A DNA stretch of 64,000 nucleotides from positions 1 through 64,000 of the forward strand of contig JAFGVV010000004.1 in assembly GCA_016937795.1 (NCBI GenBank), given 5' to 3'. A program made the translations under genes and the position numbers. The DNA is from Paludibacteraceae bacterium (GTDB lineage Bacteria > Bacteroidota > Bacteroidia > Bacteroidales > Paludibacteraceae). The notes under the pieces are model-generated. The model searched no databases and had not been told where the DNA came from. It saw only the letters and a program-made list of their open reading frames with translations. Below are positions 34,635-43,632 of this stretch, piece after piece; the stretch's first letter is position 1, and every line of letters starts with the position of its first letter.

Positions 34635-37058
34635 ATGCAAAAAAAGTCATTTTTCACCGGTATTCTTATCGTTATCATTTCAATCTCAGTGACGGGACAA
34701 AATCTCAAATTACATTACAATTTTCAGTCAACAAACAACAGCGTTACCGATCTTACAGGCAATGGCTACAATGCCACATTAAAGAACGGAGCTACTATCA
34801 GAACCCTCAGCGGTATTTCATTTCTTGAGACAGGGAATAACAACGGCTATCTCGACCTTGGAGCCGAAACCGGAAGCCTGATAAACTCACTTTCGAATTT
34901 TAGCATTGCCACCTATGTGTTCATCGACCCGGAACTGAATCTGAACAACAACGGGAATTTCGTCTGGACATTTTCGAATGCCGAAAACATACTCACAAAC
35001 CCTTCCGGCTGCATGTTTTTCTCGGCCAAAGGATCGCGCTACGCCATTTCACTAACCAATTACAGTGCTGAGAAACAGGTAAACATAGCCAGCCCCACGG
35101 CACAAGACAGTTGGCAACATGTTGTGTACAGACAAAACGGAAGCACAGGAGAAATTTATATCAACGGAGTGCTGCAGAAAAGCGGGACCGTGAGCGTTCT
35201 CCCATCAGCGCTGGGCGGCACTGCTTTCAATTATCTGGCACGCGCCTCATACGCCGGCGATCAGTATTTGCAAAATTCAAAATACAGCGATTTCAGAATT
35301 TACAACAGTGCCCTCACTCCCACTCAAATTACTCAACTCGCAGCCAACAAATTAAAACTCGACACCTTAATCTACAAAGACATGGTAGATTCAGCATTGA
35401 CTAAACTCAGTTTGGGTTCACTCACGTCTGTCACCGAAAACCTGACGCTGCCTGCTACCGGCATTCACTCCACAACCATAAGCTGGCAAAGTTCGAACAC
35501 AGCAGTATTGGCTAACAATGGCAATGTTAACCGTCCGGCAAGTGGTCAGCCCAATGCCCAGGTGACACTTACAGCCAGGGTGGGTAAGTATTTTATATCC
35601 AAAAATGTAAGTTTCAACGTCACTGTGCTTTCACAACTGAGCGATGCGCAAAGTGTCAATCTTGACAGCGATCAACTCACTCTGAGCGGGAATTTGCTGA
35701 ACTTACGCTCAAACCTTTCACTTCCGGCAAGCGGAAAAGAAGGTTCACAAATTCAATGGACATCCGGTGATCCTGTTTTTCTGAGCAATACAGGTGTCAT
35801 TCTGAAACGTAATGCCAAAGGAGAAGGAAATAAAAAGGTAACACTCACAGCTACTATCACCAAAGGAACAGCTACCACCAACAAAGCATTTGAAGTGTCT
35901 ATTGCCGAAGACGAAGGTTATGCGGCATATTTATTCTCATATTTTACAGGCAACCACATTAGTCAGGAAGCTATTCGATTTGCATTGAGCGACGACGGAT
36001 TGGTTTACAAAGCATTAAACGACGACCAACCTATCATTGCATCGTCGGCCATTAGCAACACAGGCGGCGTACGCGATCCGCACATTCTGCGTGGCGAAGA
36101 TGGAATGTATTACATGGTGGTCACCGATATGGTTTCGGCCAACGGCTGGAATTCGAATCGCGGCATGGTGCTGCTCAAATCAAACGACCTGGTCAACTGG
36201 AGTTCGGCCAAAGTGCATATACCCACAGCCTTTCCTGCACAATTTTCGAATGTAGACAGAGTATGGGCGCCACAAACCATTTACGACAAAACAACTGGCA
36301 AATACCTGATTTATTTCTCAATGCGCAAAGGCAGTGGCGATTACGACAAAATATACTATGCCTATGCCAACAGCAGCTTTACAGCCTTAGAAACTGTGCC
36401 CGCGCAAATGTTTTATCACCCCGACAATCAGGCCTGTATCGATGGCGACATTGTGGAAAAAGATGGTTTGTATCATATGTTTTTCAAAACCGAAGGCTCG
36501 GGAAATGGTATCAAAAAAGCAGTTTCGAACAAACTTACCGAAGGCTGGACTTTACTCGACCGCTATCTGGATCAAAATTCCAATGCAGTAGAAGGTGGTT
36601 GTGTATTCAGACTATACAATACCGATACATGGATTTTGATGTACGATGTGTATTCGAGTGGATATTATGAATTTACCAGCTCCACCGACCTCGAGAACTT
36701 CAGTGTAATGAATGGAAACTCCTTTGACTTCAGTCCGCGTCATGGTACCGTAATACCCATCACTGCTGCTGAGAAAGCAGCTCTGAACAACAAATGGGGC
36801 GAAACCACCCAAACGCCGCAAATAAGTTCGGAAAATGGAAAACCTTTGTGGTCATTACAGGCAAACGGAATTGTACTGCAAAACCCTGAACATATCCAAA
36901 AGGCTGAAATATTTGACGTATTTGGAAGGAAAATACTCGAAAGCAAACAGCCCGAAAATCAAATTTCATTTCGTTTCGTAAAATCAGAATTGTATATTCT
37001 TAAAATAACCATCCAGAGCGGAAAAATTTATACCGATAAGATTTTAAGCACGTTTTGA
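34635..37058 (+). CDS. T9SS-secreted multidomain GH43-type glycosidase with LamG domain
   Basis: An 807-residue protein: signal peptide (to about 21), a LamG/concanavalin-like domain (about 24-235, starting LKLHYNFQS), two atrophied bacterial Ig-like repeats (about 245-335 and 338-425), a GH43-type propeller (about 432-730; GGVRDPHIL, CIDGDI, AVEGGC) and a C-terminal type IX sorting domain (about 735-807). The propeller closely matches domain 1 of the 26648 protein, so they are paralogues. It is expected on the cell surface or released, with LamG and Ig modules giving carbohydrate contact and reach. Its stop codon abuts the MITE-like element. It stands as a single gene after a terminator. Confidence 0.85.
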   Translation: MQKKSFFTGILIVIISISVTGQNLKLHYNFQSTNNSVTDLTGNGYNATLKNGATIRTLSGISFLETGNNNGYLDLGAETGSLINSLSNFSIATYVFIDPELNLNNNGNFVWTFSNAENILTNPSGCMFFSAKGSRYAISLTNYSAEKQVNIASPTAQDSWQHVVYRQNGSTGEIYINGVLQKSGTVSVLPSALGGTAFNYLARASYAGDQYLQNSKYSDFRIYNSALTPTQITQLAANKLKLDTLIYKDMVDSALTKLSLGSLTSVTENLTLPATGIHSTTISWQSSNTAVLANNGNVNRPASGQPNAQVTLTARVGKYFISKNVSFNVTVLSQLSDAQSVNLDSDQLTLSGNLLNLRSNLSLPASGKEGSQIQWTSGDPVFLSNTGVILKRNAKGEGNKKVTLTATITKGTATTNKAFEVSIAEDEGYAAYLFSYFTGNHISQEAIRFALSDDGLVYKALNDDQPIIASSAISNTGGVRDPHILRGEDGMYYMVVTDMVSANGWNSNRGMVLLKSNDLVNWSSAKVHIPTAFPAQFSNVDRVWAPQTIYDKTTGKYLIYFSMRKGSGDYDKIYYAYANSSFTALETVPAQMFYHPDNQACIDGDIVEKDGLYHMFFKTEGSGNGIKKAVSNKLTEGWTLLDRYLDQNSNAVEGGCVFRLYNTDTWILMYDVYSSGYYEFTSSTDLENFSVMNGNSFDFSPRHGTVIPITAAEKAALNNKWGETTQTPQISSENGKPLWSLQANGIVLQNPEHIQKAEIFDVFGRKILESKQPENQISFRFVKSELYILKITIQSGKIYTDKILSTF

Positions 37059-37258
37059 ACTCGTCTTGACTTTTTTATAATTTCACTCCTACGGAGCTAT
37101 TTTGCACAAAAGACTAATAACAACTACCATAATTATGCTCCTAACGGAGCAATTTCTTAGCTTCGGAGAAGCGACATTATGGTAGAACTATTGATTGTAG
37201 AGTGTTTTCAGAGCTCCATTAGGAGCGAAATTATATTGTTTATAAAAAGTCAACACGA
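37057..37258. mobile_element. MITE-like 200-bp palindromic element, copy C (inverted)
   Basis: This is the reverse complement of copy B, with terminal repeats TCGTCTTGACTTTTTTATAA (37061-37080) and a matching end near 37240-37258, and the same internal palindromes (CTCCTACGGAG, GCTCCTAACGGAGC, GCTCCATTAGGAGC). It starts within the stop codon of the GH43 gene. Small differences between copies suggest independent decay. Confidence 0.8.
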
Positions 37259-37323
37259 CATTTAAAAAAACTGCACTTTGAAGTACATATCAACAAATAG
37301 TTTTTCATTCAAAATCAACAAAC

Positions 37324-37360
37324 AAAAAACGACAGCCTCCATGAATGCTGTCGTTTTTTT
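37324..37360. terminator. bidirectional terminator between GH43 and cmk
   Basis: A perfect stem, AAAAAACGACAGC with GCTGTCGTTTTTT and a 10-base loop, lies between convergent genes with A and T runs on both sides. Confidence 0.9.
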
Positions 37361-37369
37361 TATTTTCTA

Positions 37370-38056
37370 CTATTCTGAAATCTTCTGTTGAAACAATTCT
37401 CTGAGCCTTTGCTGCTGTTCGTCGGGGGTAAGGTCGGAGTTATCAATCACAATGGCATCATCGGCTTTGCGTAACGGGCTTTCGGCTCTGTTCTGATCGC
37501 GCTCGTCACGCTCAACCACATTGGCCAGCACTTCATCGTACACAGCCTGTTCGCCTTTGCCCAACAACTCATCGTAACGGCGCTGTGCTCTGATTTCGGG
37601 TGATGCTGTCAGGAAAACCTTCAGCTCTGCTTCAGGAAAAACCACTGTGCCAATATCGCGGCCATCCATTACAATGCCTTTCTTCTCACCCATCAACTGT
37701 TGCTGACGCACCAATTCGCGACGCACAGCACCCAGTGTGCTTACACGACTTGCTCCGTTGGCAACCTCAAGCGTGCGGATTTCGTGCTCCACATTTTCTC
37801 CGTTCAGATACATTTCCGCCTTTCCGGAATCATTCAGGCGAAATTCAAGCTTAATCCGACCTACATGCGCATTGATAGCCGCCTCGTCCATAGTCTCTGC
37901 AGTCATCCAGCCATTGCGTAAACAAAACAGCGACACGGCGCGATACATGGCACCAGTATCCACATACACATAACCCACTTCGGCAGCCAGTTTACGCGCC
38001 ATTGTGCTTTTGCCGCACGACGAAAATCCATCAATCGCTACTATTATTCGTTTCAT
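37370..38056 (-). CDS. cmk: (d)CMP kinase
   Basis: A 228-residue cytoplasmic nucleoside monophosphate kinase that makes CDP and dCDP from CMP and dCMP with ATP. The P-loop GFSSCGKST, the substrate-binding VDTGAMYRAV and the MDGRDIGTVVFP motif are all present. Length is typical. It is downstream of porQ in the same direction with a 166-base gap; porQ-cmk neighbourhood is common in Bacteroidales. Confidence 0.96.
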   Translation of the reverse strand: MKRIIVAIDGFSSCGKSTMARKLAAEVGYVYVDTGAMYRAVSLFCLRNGWMTAETMDEAAINAHVGRIKLEFRLNDSGKAEMYLNGENVEHEIRTLEVANGASRVSTLGAVRRELVRQQQLMGEKKGIVMDGRDIGTVVFPEAELKVFLTASPEIRAQRRYDELLGKGEQAVYDEVLANVVERDERDQNRAESPLRKADDAIVIDNSDLTPDEQQQRLRELFQQKISE

Positions 38057-38222
38057 TTATATTATTTCGGGTTCTCTGTTTCAGAGTTTCAGGGTTTCAG
38101 AGTTTCATGTTCCGTGTTTTGTGTTTTGGAAGTGATTCTCATTTAATCACAAGACCATGATGTTTACTCTTTTCCTCGTGTCTTCGTATTTAAATGTCGT
38201 CTTTATTCTTTTGTCTTTCGTC

Positions 38223-39263
38223 TTAAAGTCCGAACTCCTTCAAATCGGTACTGATAGAAAACTGATAAGCCCAGTTACCCACCTGAAACTGGCTCATGCC
38301 AAAACCCACCATAAATTTACTGAGTTTTATACCACCACCAAACGAAAAGCCGGCCATGCTTTTGAAACCATTCATCGACAATTCATTGTGTCTGCGGTGA
38401 TTATACGAACCTGCCAGATAAAAATTTTTGCCGGGCTGAAATTCAACACCAAAAATTGTGTGTCGGAAAGCCATATCTACCAAACTCACTGAATGCTCCA
38501 CAGTCTCACCTGTCAGAGAATTTGAAGGCATATTATCCGATATATAATCCAAATTCCAGCGTTGAAGATTATGCAAGGTAAGCGAAAACCGGAAAGGAGC
38601 ATGTGTGAGCTTTTTAGTAGCACCAAGTTGTATATTAAATGGCAACGGCTCATAATGCTGCCCATCTTCATCCTTGTAATAACCCTGAAACTGTGCTCCG
38701 GCATTGCGTAACACAAAACCAACACCAAAGAGCTTTGCAGGATTGTAATAACTTATACCTGCATCCATAGCCACTCCAAAACTTGTGTACACTTCATATA
38801 CCGAAAAAACGGGTTTGAGAGTGGCCCCTACAGTAATTTTATCGGTAAGTGGCCGGGCATAGACAATATTCAATGCCATATCCTTTGCGGTGAACTCACC
38901 TTCAGGGACATTCAACTCCGAATACTGCAAAAAGTCGCCATAATCCACATATTGCACACCCACACCGAAATAATTCTTATTCCTCACCGAAAATCCGTAC
39001 ATCGCCGAGCCAAACTTAATATCGGCAAGATAATTAGCTATATTCAGATTTATCATTCCCGATGTATTGGAAGTCAGTAAAGCAGGATTCTGAAAAGCAA
39101 AATTCATATCGTTGTCCCGCACCGAAATATTGGCACCTCCCAACGCTGCCTGACGCGAGGATACAGGCAAATCGAGGAACTGATACACTCCGTATCCTGC
39201 CTGCGAAAAAACTGTCAGAACACTGACAATATATAATGCGAAAAATATAATTCGTTTGGACAT
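38223..39263 (-). CDS. porQ: type IX secretion system protein PorQ
   Basis: A 346-residue outer-membrane beta-barrel protein of the PorP/PorQ group with a signal peptide (to about Ser20). The mature N-terminus GVYQFLDLPVSSRQAALGG and the later NPALL segment are typical of PorQ, and the remaining sequence has many alternating strands ending in Phe/Tyr. In Porphyromonas PorQ works with PorU/PorV/PorZ in the cell-surface attachment complex. Its presence explains the sorting domains on the 32731 and 34635 proteins. It has a good promoter upstream and precedes cmk. Confidence 0.9.
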   Translation of the reverse strand: MSKRIIFFALYIVSVLTVFSQAGYGVYQFLDLPVSSRQAALGGANISVRDNDMNFAFQNPALLTSNTSGMINLNIANYLADIKFGSAMYGFSVRNKNYFGVGVQYVDYGDFLQYSELNVPEGEFTAKDMALNIVYARPLTDKITVGATLKPVFSVYEVYTSFGVAMDAGISYYNPAKLFGVGFVLRNAGAQFQGYYKDEDGQHYEPLPFNIQLGATKKLTHAPFRFSLTLHNLQRWNLDYISDNMPSNSLTGETVEHSVSLVDMAFRHTIFGVEFQPGKNFYLAGSYNHRRHNELSMNGFKSMAGFSFGGGIKLSKFMVGFGMSQFQVGNWAYQFSISTDLKEFGL

Positions 39264-39295
39264 TAAAATGTGCTTATTGATGGATAAATTGCATG

Positions 39296-39328
39296 CAAAA
39301 ATATAAAATGAATGTTTGAGTGTTCAAA
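39296..39328 (-). promoter_or_regulatory. porQ promoter
   Basis: On the minus strand TTTG (39328-39325) and TATTTTTG (39303-39296) are 21 bases apart, a full match to the Bacteroidota consensus; transcription would start about 25 bases before the porQ ATG. Confidence 0.65.
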
Positions 39329-39513
39329 GATAATCTGATTTTAGTAACCACACAAGTTTAAGTATAGTTGAAAAAATCACAATTAAAACGGGATAATTAC
39401 GAAAAATTATATTTTCAGTCAAAAAAAAACTAAATAAACGAGACGATTATCCTCAATGGGAAATAAAATTAAAAAATTTGCGTTCTGACAAATGAACTTT
39501 GGAAAAATAATAT

Positions 39514-39521
39514 TACATTTG
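39514..39521 (+). promoter_or_regulatory. -7 box of the tonB gene
   Basis: TACATTTG matches the Bacteroidota -7 consensus about 35 bases before the start codon; no clear -33 element. Confidence 0.5.
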
Positions 39522-39555
39522 CCCGTCAGAAAATATCAAAAAATTATATATAATT

Positions 39556-40239
39556 ATGGACGTAAAGAAATCACCAAAAGCCACTCTTGAAGATAAAAAA
39601 TTCCTCTTCGTACTGATGGGGCTTGTCATGGTTTTATCACTGATTTACATTGCATTTGAATGGACAGACAAAGAAGTTACTGTGTACGAAGTGATAGACC
39701 CGGATTTATTAGCTGAAGAAGAAATTGAAATTATTCAAACAGCCCAGGAATTACCTCCTCCTCCCCCACCTCCTGCACCTGAAATCGTAGAAGAGTTAAA
39801 TATCGTAGAAGATGATGTAGTAACTGAATCTGTTGAAATTGACACCGAAGACGATAAAGATAAAGTGGTTACTATTAGTGCACCTGTTACATCTACAGGC
39901 CCCATTGTGGAAGAAGATGACAATGTTGTCTTCCAGGTTGTGGAAAAAATGCCTTCTTTCCCCGGTGGCGATGCAGCATTATTCAAATACCTCAGCGACA
40001 ACGTAAAATACCCTGTAATTGCACAGGAAAATGGCATCCAGGGTCGTGTAATCTGTCAGTTTGTGGTAAACCGCGATGGTTCAATTGTGGATGTAGAAGT
40101 TGTTCGTAGCGTTGACCCCAGCCTCGACAAAGAAGCAGTACGCGTAATCAAATCCATGCCCAAATGGAGCCCCGGACAACAACGTGGCAAACCTGTACGT
40201 GTAAAATACACGCTACCGGTAAACTTCAGATTACAGTAA
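39556..40239 (+). CDS. energy transducer TonB
   Basis: A 227-residue TonB protein: a short cytoplasmic N-terminus, one membrane anchor (about 17-35, FVLMGLVMVLSLIYIAF), a proline run (PPPPPPPAP) with an acidic spacer crossing the periplasm, and the C-terminal TonB domain (about 135-227, FPGGDAALFKYLSDNVKYP to VKYTLPVNFRLQ). It passes inner-membrane proton-motive energy to TonB-dependent receptors such as those at 55455 and 59723. No exbB or exbD is adjacent. It is followed by a strong terminator. Confidence 0.93.
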   Translation: MDVKKSPKATLEDKKFLFVLMGLVMVLSLIYIAFEWTDKEVTVYEVIDPDLLAEEEIEIIQTAQELPPPPPPPAPEIVEELNIVEDDVVTESVEIDTEDDKDKVVTISAPVTSTGPIVEEDDNVVFQVVEKMPSFPGGDAALFKYLSDNVKYPVIAQENGIQGRVICQFVVNRDGSIVDVEVVRSVDPSLDKEAVRVIKSMPKWSPGQQRGKPVRVKYTLPVNFRLQ

Positions 40240-40295
40240 TTATAGCAAAAATTACCGATTGCCCCAACGGTCAATCGTAAAACAGAAATAAAAGT

Positions 40296-40328
40296 AACCG
40301 TTTGGATTCGCTCCAAACGGTTTTTTTT
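40296..40328 (+). terminator. terminator after tonB
   Basis: A perfect 10-bp stem, AACCGTTTGG and CCAAACGGTT, with a 7-base loop and a run of eight T. Confidence 0.95.
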
Positions 40329-40370
40329 AACCAATAAACTTCCTAAACCTTTATACAAACAATCAACAGA

Positions 40371-41585
40371 ATGAAAACCGAAATATACCAAGAAAAAGCT
40401 GTATTAGTGGGACTTATCACACAAACACAGACAGAAGACAAAGCGCGGGAGTATCTCGACGAACTGGCCTTCCTCGCCGACACCGCCGGAGCAAAACCGG
40501 ATAAAATCTTTTTTCAGAGAGTAGATTATCCCAATCCGAAAACATTTGTCGGACCCGGGAAACTACAGGAAATAAAAGAATATGTCGACGAAAATGAAAT
40601 CGGACTCGTGATATTCGATGACGAGCTTTCGCCCAAACAGTTACGCAACATCGAAGCAGAACTGAAAGTGCTGGTGCTCGACCGTACGAATCTTATTCTC
40701 GACATTTTTGCCAAAAGAGCGCAAACTGCCAATGCCAAAACGCAGGTAGAACTTGCTCAATTGCAATATATGCTTCCACGCCTTACCCGTTTATGGACTC
40801 ACCTCGAACGTCAGCGTGGGGGTATTGGTATGCGCGGACCCGGTGAAACACAGATTGAAACCGACCGCCGTATCATTCTTACAAAAATCTCGTTGCTGAA
40901 ACAAAACCTGAAAGATATCGACAAACAAATGTCGACACAACGCAAGAATCGTGGAAAAATGGTGCGTGTGGCGCTGGTAGGTTATACCAATGTGGGAAAA
41001 TCGACCATGATGAACATGCTCAGCAAATCGGATGTATTTGCCGAAAACAAGCTCTTTGCCACGCTCGACACCACAGTGCGCAAAGTGATAATCGAAAATC
41101 TGCCTTTTCTGCTATCCGACACTGTTGGTTTTATACGCAAACTGCCTACCAACCTTATCGAGTCGTTTAAATCGACACTCGATGAAGTACGCGAAGCCGA
41201 CCTGTTGATACATGTGGTAGATGTGTCGCATCCCAACTTCCACGAACAACTGGAAGTGGTAAATCAAACGCTTAAAGAAATTGATCCGCGCGAAAAACCG
41301 ACCATTCTGGTATTTAATAAAATTGATGCATTTACCTACACGCCCAAGGAAGAAGATGACCTGACTCCTTCGACACGTGAGAACATAAGTCTCGACGAAC
41401 TTAAAAAAACATGGATGTCGAAACTTCACGACAACTGTATTTTTATTTCGGCAAAAGAAAAACAGAATGTAGAGCAACTGAGAGAGCTTATGTACGAAAA
41501 AATTAAAGCCATTCACGTAGAGCGCTATCCGTACAACGATTTCCTGTTTCAACGCTACGACGAACAGGAACTTTCTGAAGAATAA
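40371..41585 (+). CDS. hflX: GTPase HflX
   Basis: A 404-residue ribosome-associated GTPase. The N-terminal HflX domain includes PNPKTFVGPGKLQEI; the linker has RGGIGMRGPGETQIETDRR; the G domain has GYTNVGKST (G1), DTVGFIRKLP (G3) and NKIDAF (G4). HflX splits stalled 70S ribosomes, especially under stress. It starts a probable rightward operon with DUF4954, the iron alcohol dehydrogenase and aroA (gaps of 31, 24 and 44 bases). Confidence 0.96.
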   Translation: MKTEIYQEKAVLVGLITQTQTEDKAREYLDELAFLADTAGAKPDKIFFQRVDYPNPKTFVGPGKLQEIKEYVDENEIGLVIFDDELSPKQLRNIEAELKVLVLDRTNLILDIFAKRAQTANAKTQVELAQLQYMLPRLTRLWTHLERQRGGIGMRGPGETQIETDRRIILTKISLLKQNLKDIDKQMSTQRKNRGKMVRVALVGYTNVGKSTMMNMLSKSDVFAENKLFATLDTTVRKVIIENLPFLLSDTVGFIRKLPTNLIESFKSTLDEVREADLLIHVVDVSHPNFHEQLEVVNQTLKEIDPREKPTILVFNKIDAFTYTPKEEDDLTPSTRENISLDELKKTWMSKLHDNCIFISAKEKQNVEQLRELMYEKIKAIHVERYPYNDFLFQRYDEQELSEE

Positions 41586-41616
41586 GAAACTGACTGAAAC
41601 TGATAAATAGAATAAT

Positions 41617-43608
41617 ATGACAAATTACCGTTCACTCACCGAAAAAGAAATTGCCACGCTGACAGTTTATGGTTGCTCAGCAGAATCGTGGCAAAACGTA
41701 GTTGTGGCCGAAGATTTTTCTCCTGCCTATATTTCGAATGTGCATTTCTCGGGTAACGTACAACTGGGAACTTTTTCAAAAATTTACGAATTGCCCGGAG
41801 GACTGAAAAAACATGCGGGGCTGAACAATTGTATGCTTCACAACTGCATTATCGGCAACGATGTGTATATTGATAAAATCGACAATTACATTGCCAATTA
41901 CAGCATTGGCAACGGCAGCTATATCGAAAATGTAAATCTTATTCTGGTGGACGGAGTTTCATCTTTTGGAAATGGCGTAAAAGTGCCTGTCATGAACGAA
42001 GGTGGCGGACGCGAAATTCCTATTTTCGATTTTCTTTCAGCGCCACTTGCCTATATCCTCACCCTGTATCGTCACCGTCCCGAGCTGATACAAAACCTTC
42101 AGAAACGCATTGATAATTATGCTACAGCACAACAATCGTCCACAGGGAGTATAGGTGCAAACGTGAGAATCGTGAATTGTGGGAGTATAAAAAATGTACG
42201 AATTGGCGACTACGCACTGATTGAAGGTGCTTCACTACTCGAAAACGGTTCGGTAAACAGTAATGCTGAAGCTCCGGTGGTGATAGGCTCGGGCGTAAAA
42301 TGTAACGACTTTATTCTGAGTTCCGGTGTCTCGGTAACCGACTCAACTCTTATTTCGAAATGTTTCATTGGTCAGGGCTGTATCATGGGAAAACATTATT
42401 CGGCGCTCGACTCGCTGTTTTTCTCAAACTGCCAGGGCATGCATGGCGAGGCTACAGCTATCTTTGCCGGCCCTTATACTGTATCGCACCACAAATCAAC
42501 TTTGCTCATTGCAGGTATGTTCTCGTTCCTCAATGCGGGCAGCGGATCGAACCAGAGCAATCACATGTACAAGCTTGGGCCGATTCATCAGGGAATATGC
42601 GAGCGTGGCTCCAAAACCACCAGCGATTCATACTTGCTGTGGCCGGCTAAAATCGGTGCATTTACACTGGTTATGGGACGTCATTACAAGCACTCCGACA
42701 CTTCCGACCTGCCTTTCTCTTATCTCATTGAAAATGCAACCGAAAGCTACCTTGTACCCGGAGTAAATCTGCGCAGTGTGGGAACCATTCGTGATGCACA
42801 AAAATGGCCTAAGCGCGACAATCGCAAGGACAGTCAGAAGCTCGACCCGATTAATTTCAATCTGCTGAGCCCGTACACCATCCAGAAAATGATTCGTGGT
42901 GTGGAAGTGCTTAAAAACCTGCAAAAAATAGCAGGCGAAACAACCGAAGTATATACTTTCCAGAATTGCCACATCAAGAATTCTTCGGTACGGAATGGTA
43001 TTGAATTATACAATATTGCTATTAATAAATTTCTGGGCAACTCGCTCATTAGTCGCTTGCGCGAAAAAGAATTCAAAAACATCGATGAAGTACGTGCGCA
43101 ACTAAAGCCGCAAACTCACAAAGGAAGCGGCGAATGGGTTGACCTCTCAGGACTTATTGCACCAAAAAATGCAAGCGAGGAACTGCTTAACAGTATAGAA
43201 CAAAACACACTAACGCTGGACGAAATACAGAAAAGTCTCAACGATATCCACAAAGAGTATTACAACTACGAATGGACATGGGCCAAAGAAAAACTGGAAG
43301 AGCGCTGGGGTAAAAGCATCGACGAAGTGACTTACGAAGACATTATTTCGATGGTGGAAATATGGAAAGAATCGGTTGTAAAACTCGACAAACTGATTTA
43401 CGACGATGCTAAAAAAGAGTTTAATCTGAACTCAAAAACAGGTTTTGGCGTTGATGGAGATGAAGCCCGCAAGGACCAGGATTTCGAATCGGTACGCGGT
43501 AGTTTCGAAAACAATCCTTTTGTGCTCGAGGTTTTGAACCATATCAAGAAAAAAACCGACCTGGGCAATGAACTGATAAACAGACTCAAAAAACCATTGA
43601 CCATTTAA
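41617..43608 (+). CDS. DUF4954 family protein, left-handed beta-helix
   Basis: A 663-residue protein of unknown function found widely in Bacteroidales. Its N-terminal half has the hexapeptide-like rhythm of a left-handed beta-helix (for example NCMLHNCIIGNDVYIDKID and later RIVNCGSIKNVRIGDYALI), as in sugar-nucleotide acyl- and nucleotidyltransferases. A well-conserved middle (HKSTLLIAGMFSFLNAGSGSNQSNH) may be an active site. The C-terminus (about 480-663) is helical and charged. By fold it could act on nucleotide sugars, but this is not established. It lies between hflX and an alcohol dehydrogenase gene. Confidence 0.85.
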   Translation: MTNYRSLTEKEIATLTVYGCSAESWQNVVVAEDFSPAYISNVHFSGNVQLGTFSKIYELPGGLKKHAGLNNCMLHNCIIGNDVYIDKIDNYIANYSIGNGSYIENVNLILVDGVSSFGNGVKVPVMNEGGGREIPIFDFLSAPLAYILTLYRHRPELIQNLQKRIDNYATAQQSSTGSIGANVRIVNCGSIKNVRIGDYALIEGASLLENGSVNSNAEAPVVIGSGVKCNDFILSSGVSVTDSTLISKCFIGQGCIMGKHYSALDSLFFSNCQGMHGEATAIFAGPYTVSHHKSTLLIAGMFSFLNAGSGSNQSNHMYKLGPIHQGICERGSKTTSDSYLLWPAKIGAFTLVMGRHYKHSDTSDLPFSYLIENATESYLVPGVNLRSVGTIRDAQKWPKRDNRKDSQKLDPINFNLLSPYTIQKMIRGVEVLKNLQKIAGETTEVYTFQNCHIKNSSVRNGIELYNIAINKFLGNSLISRLREKEFKNIDEVRAQLKPQTHKGSGEWVDLSGLIAPKNASEELLNSIEQNTLTLDEIQKSLNDIHKEYYNYEWTWAKEKLEERWGKSIDEVTYEDIISMVEIWKESVVKLDKLIYDDAKKEFNLNSKTGFGVDGDEARKDQDFESVRGSFENNPFVLEVLNHIKKKTDLGNELINRLKKPLTI

Positions 43609-43632
43609 TCACTTATTTAAAACTAACTCATT

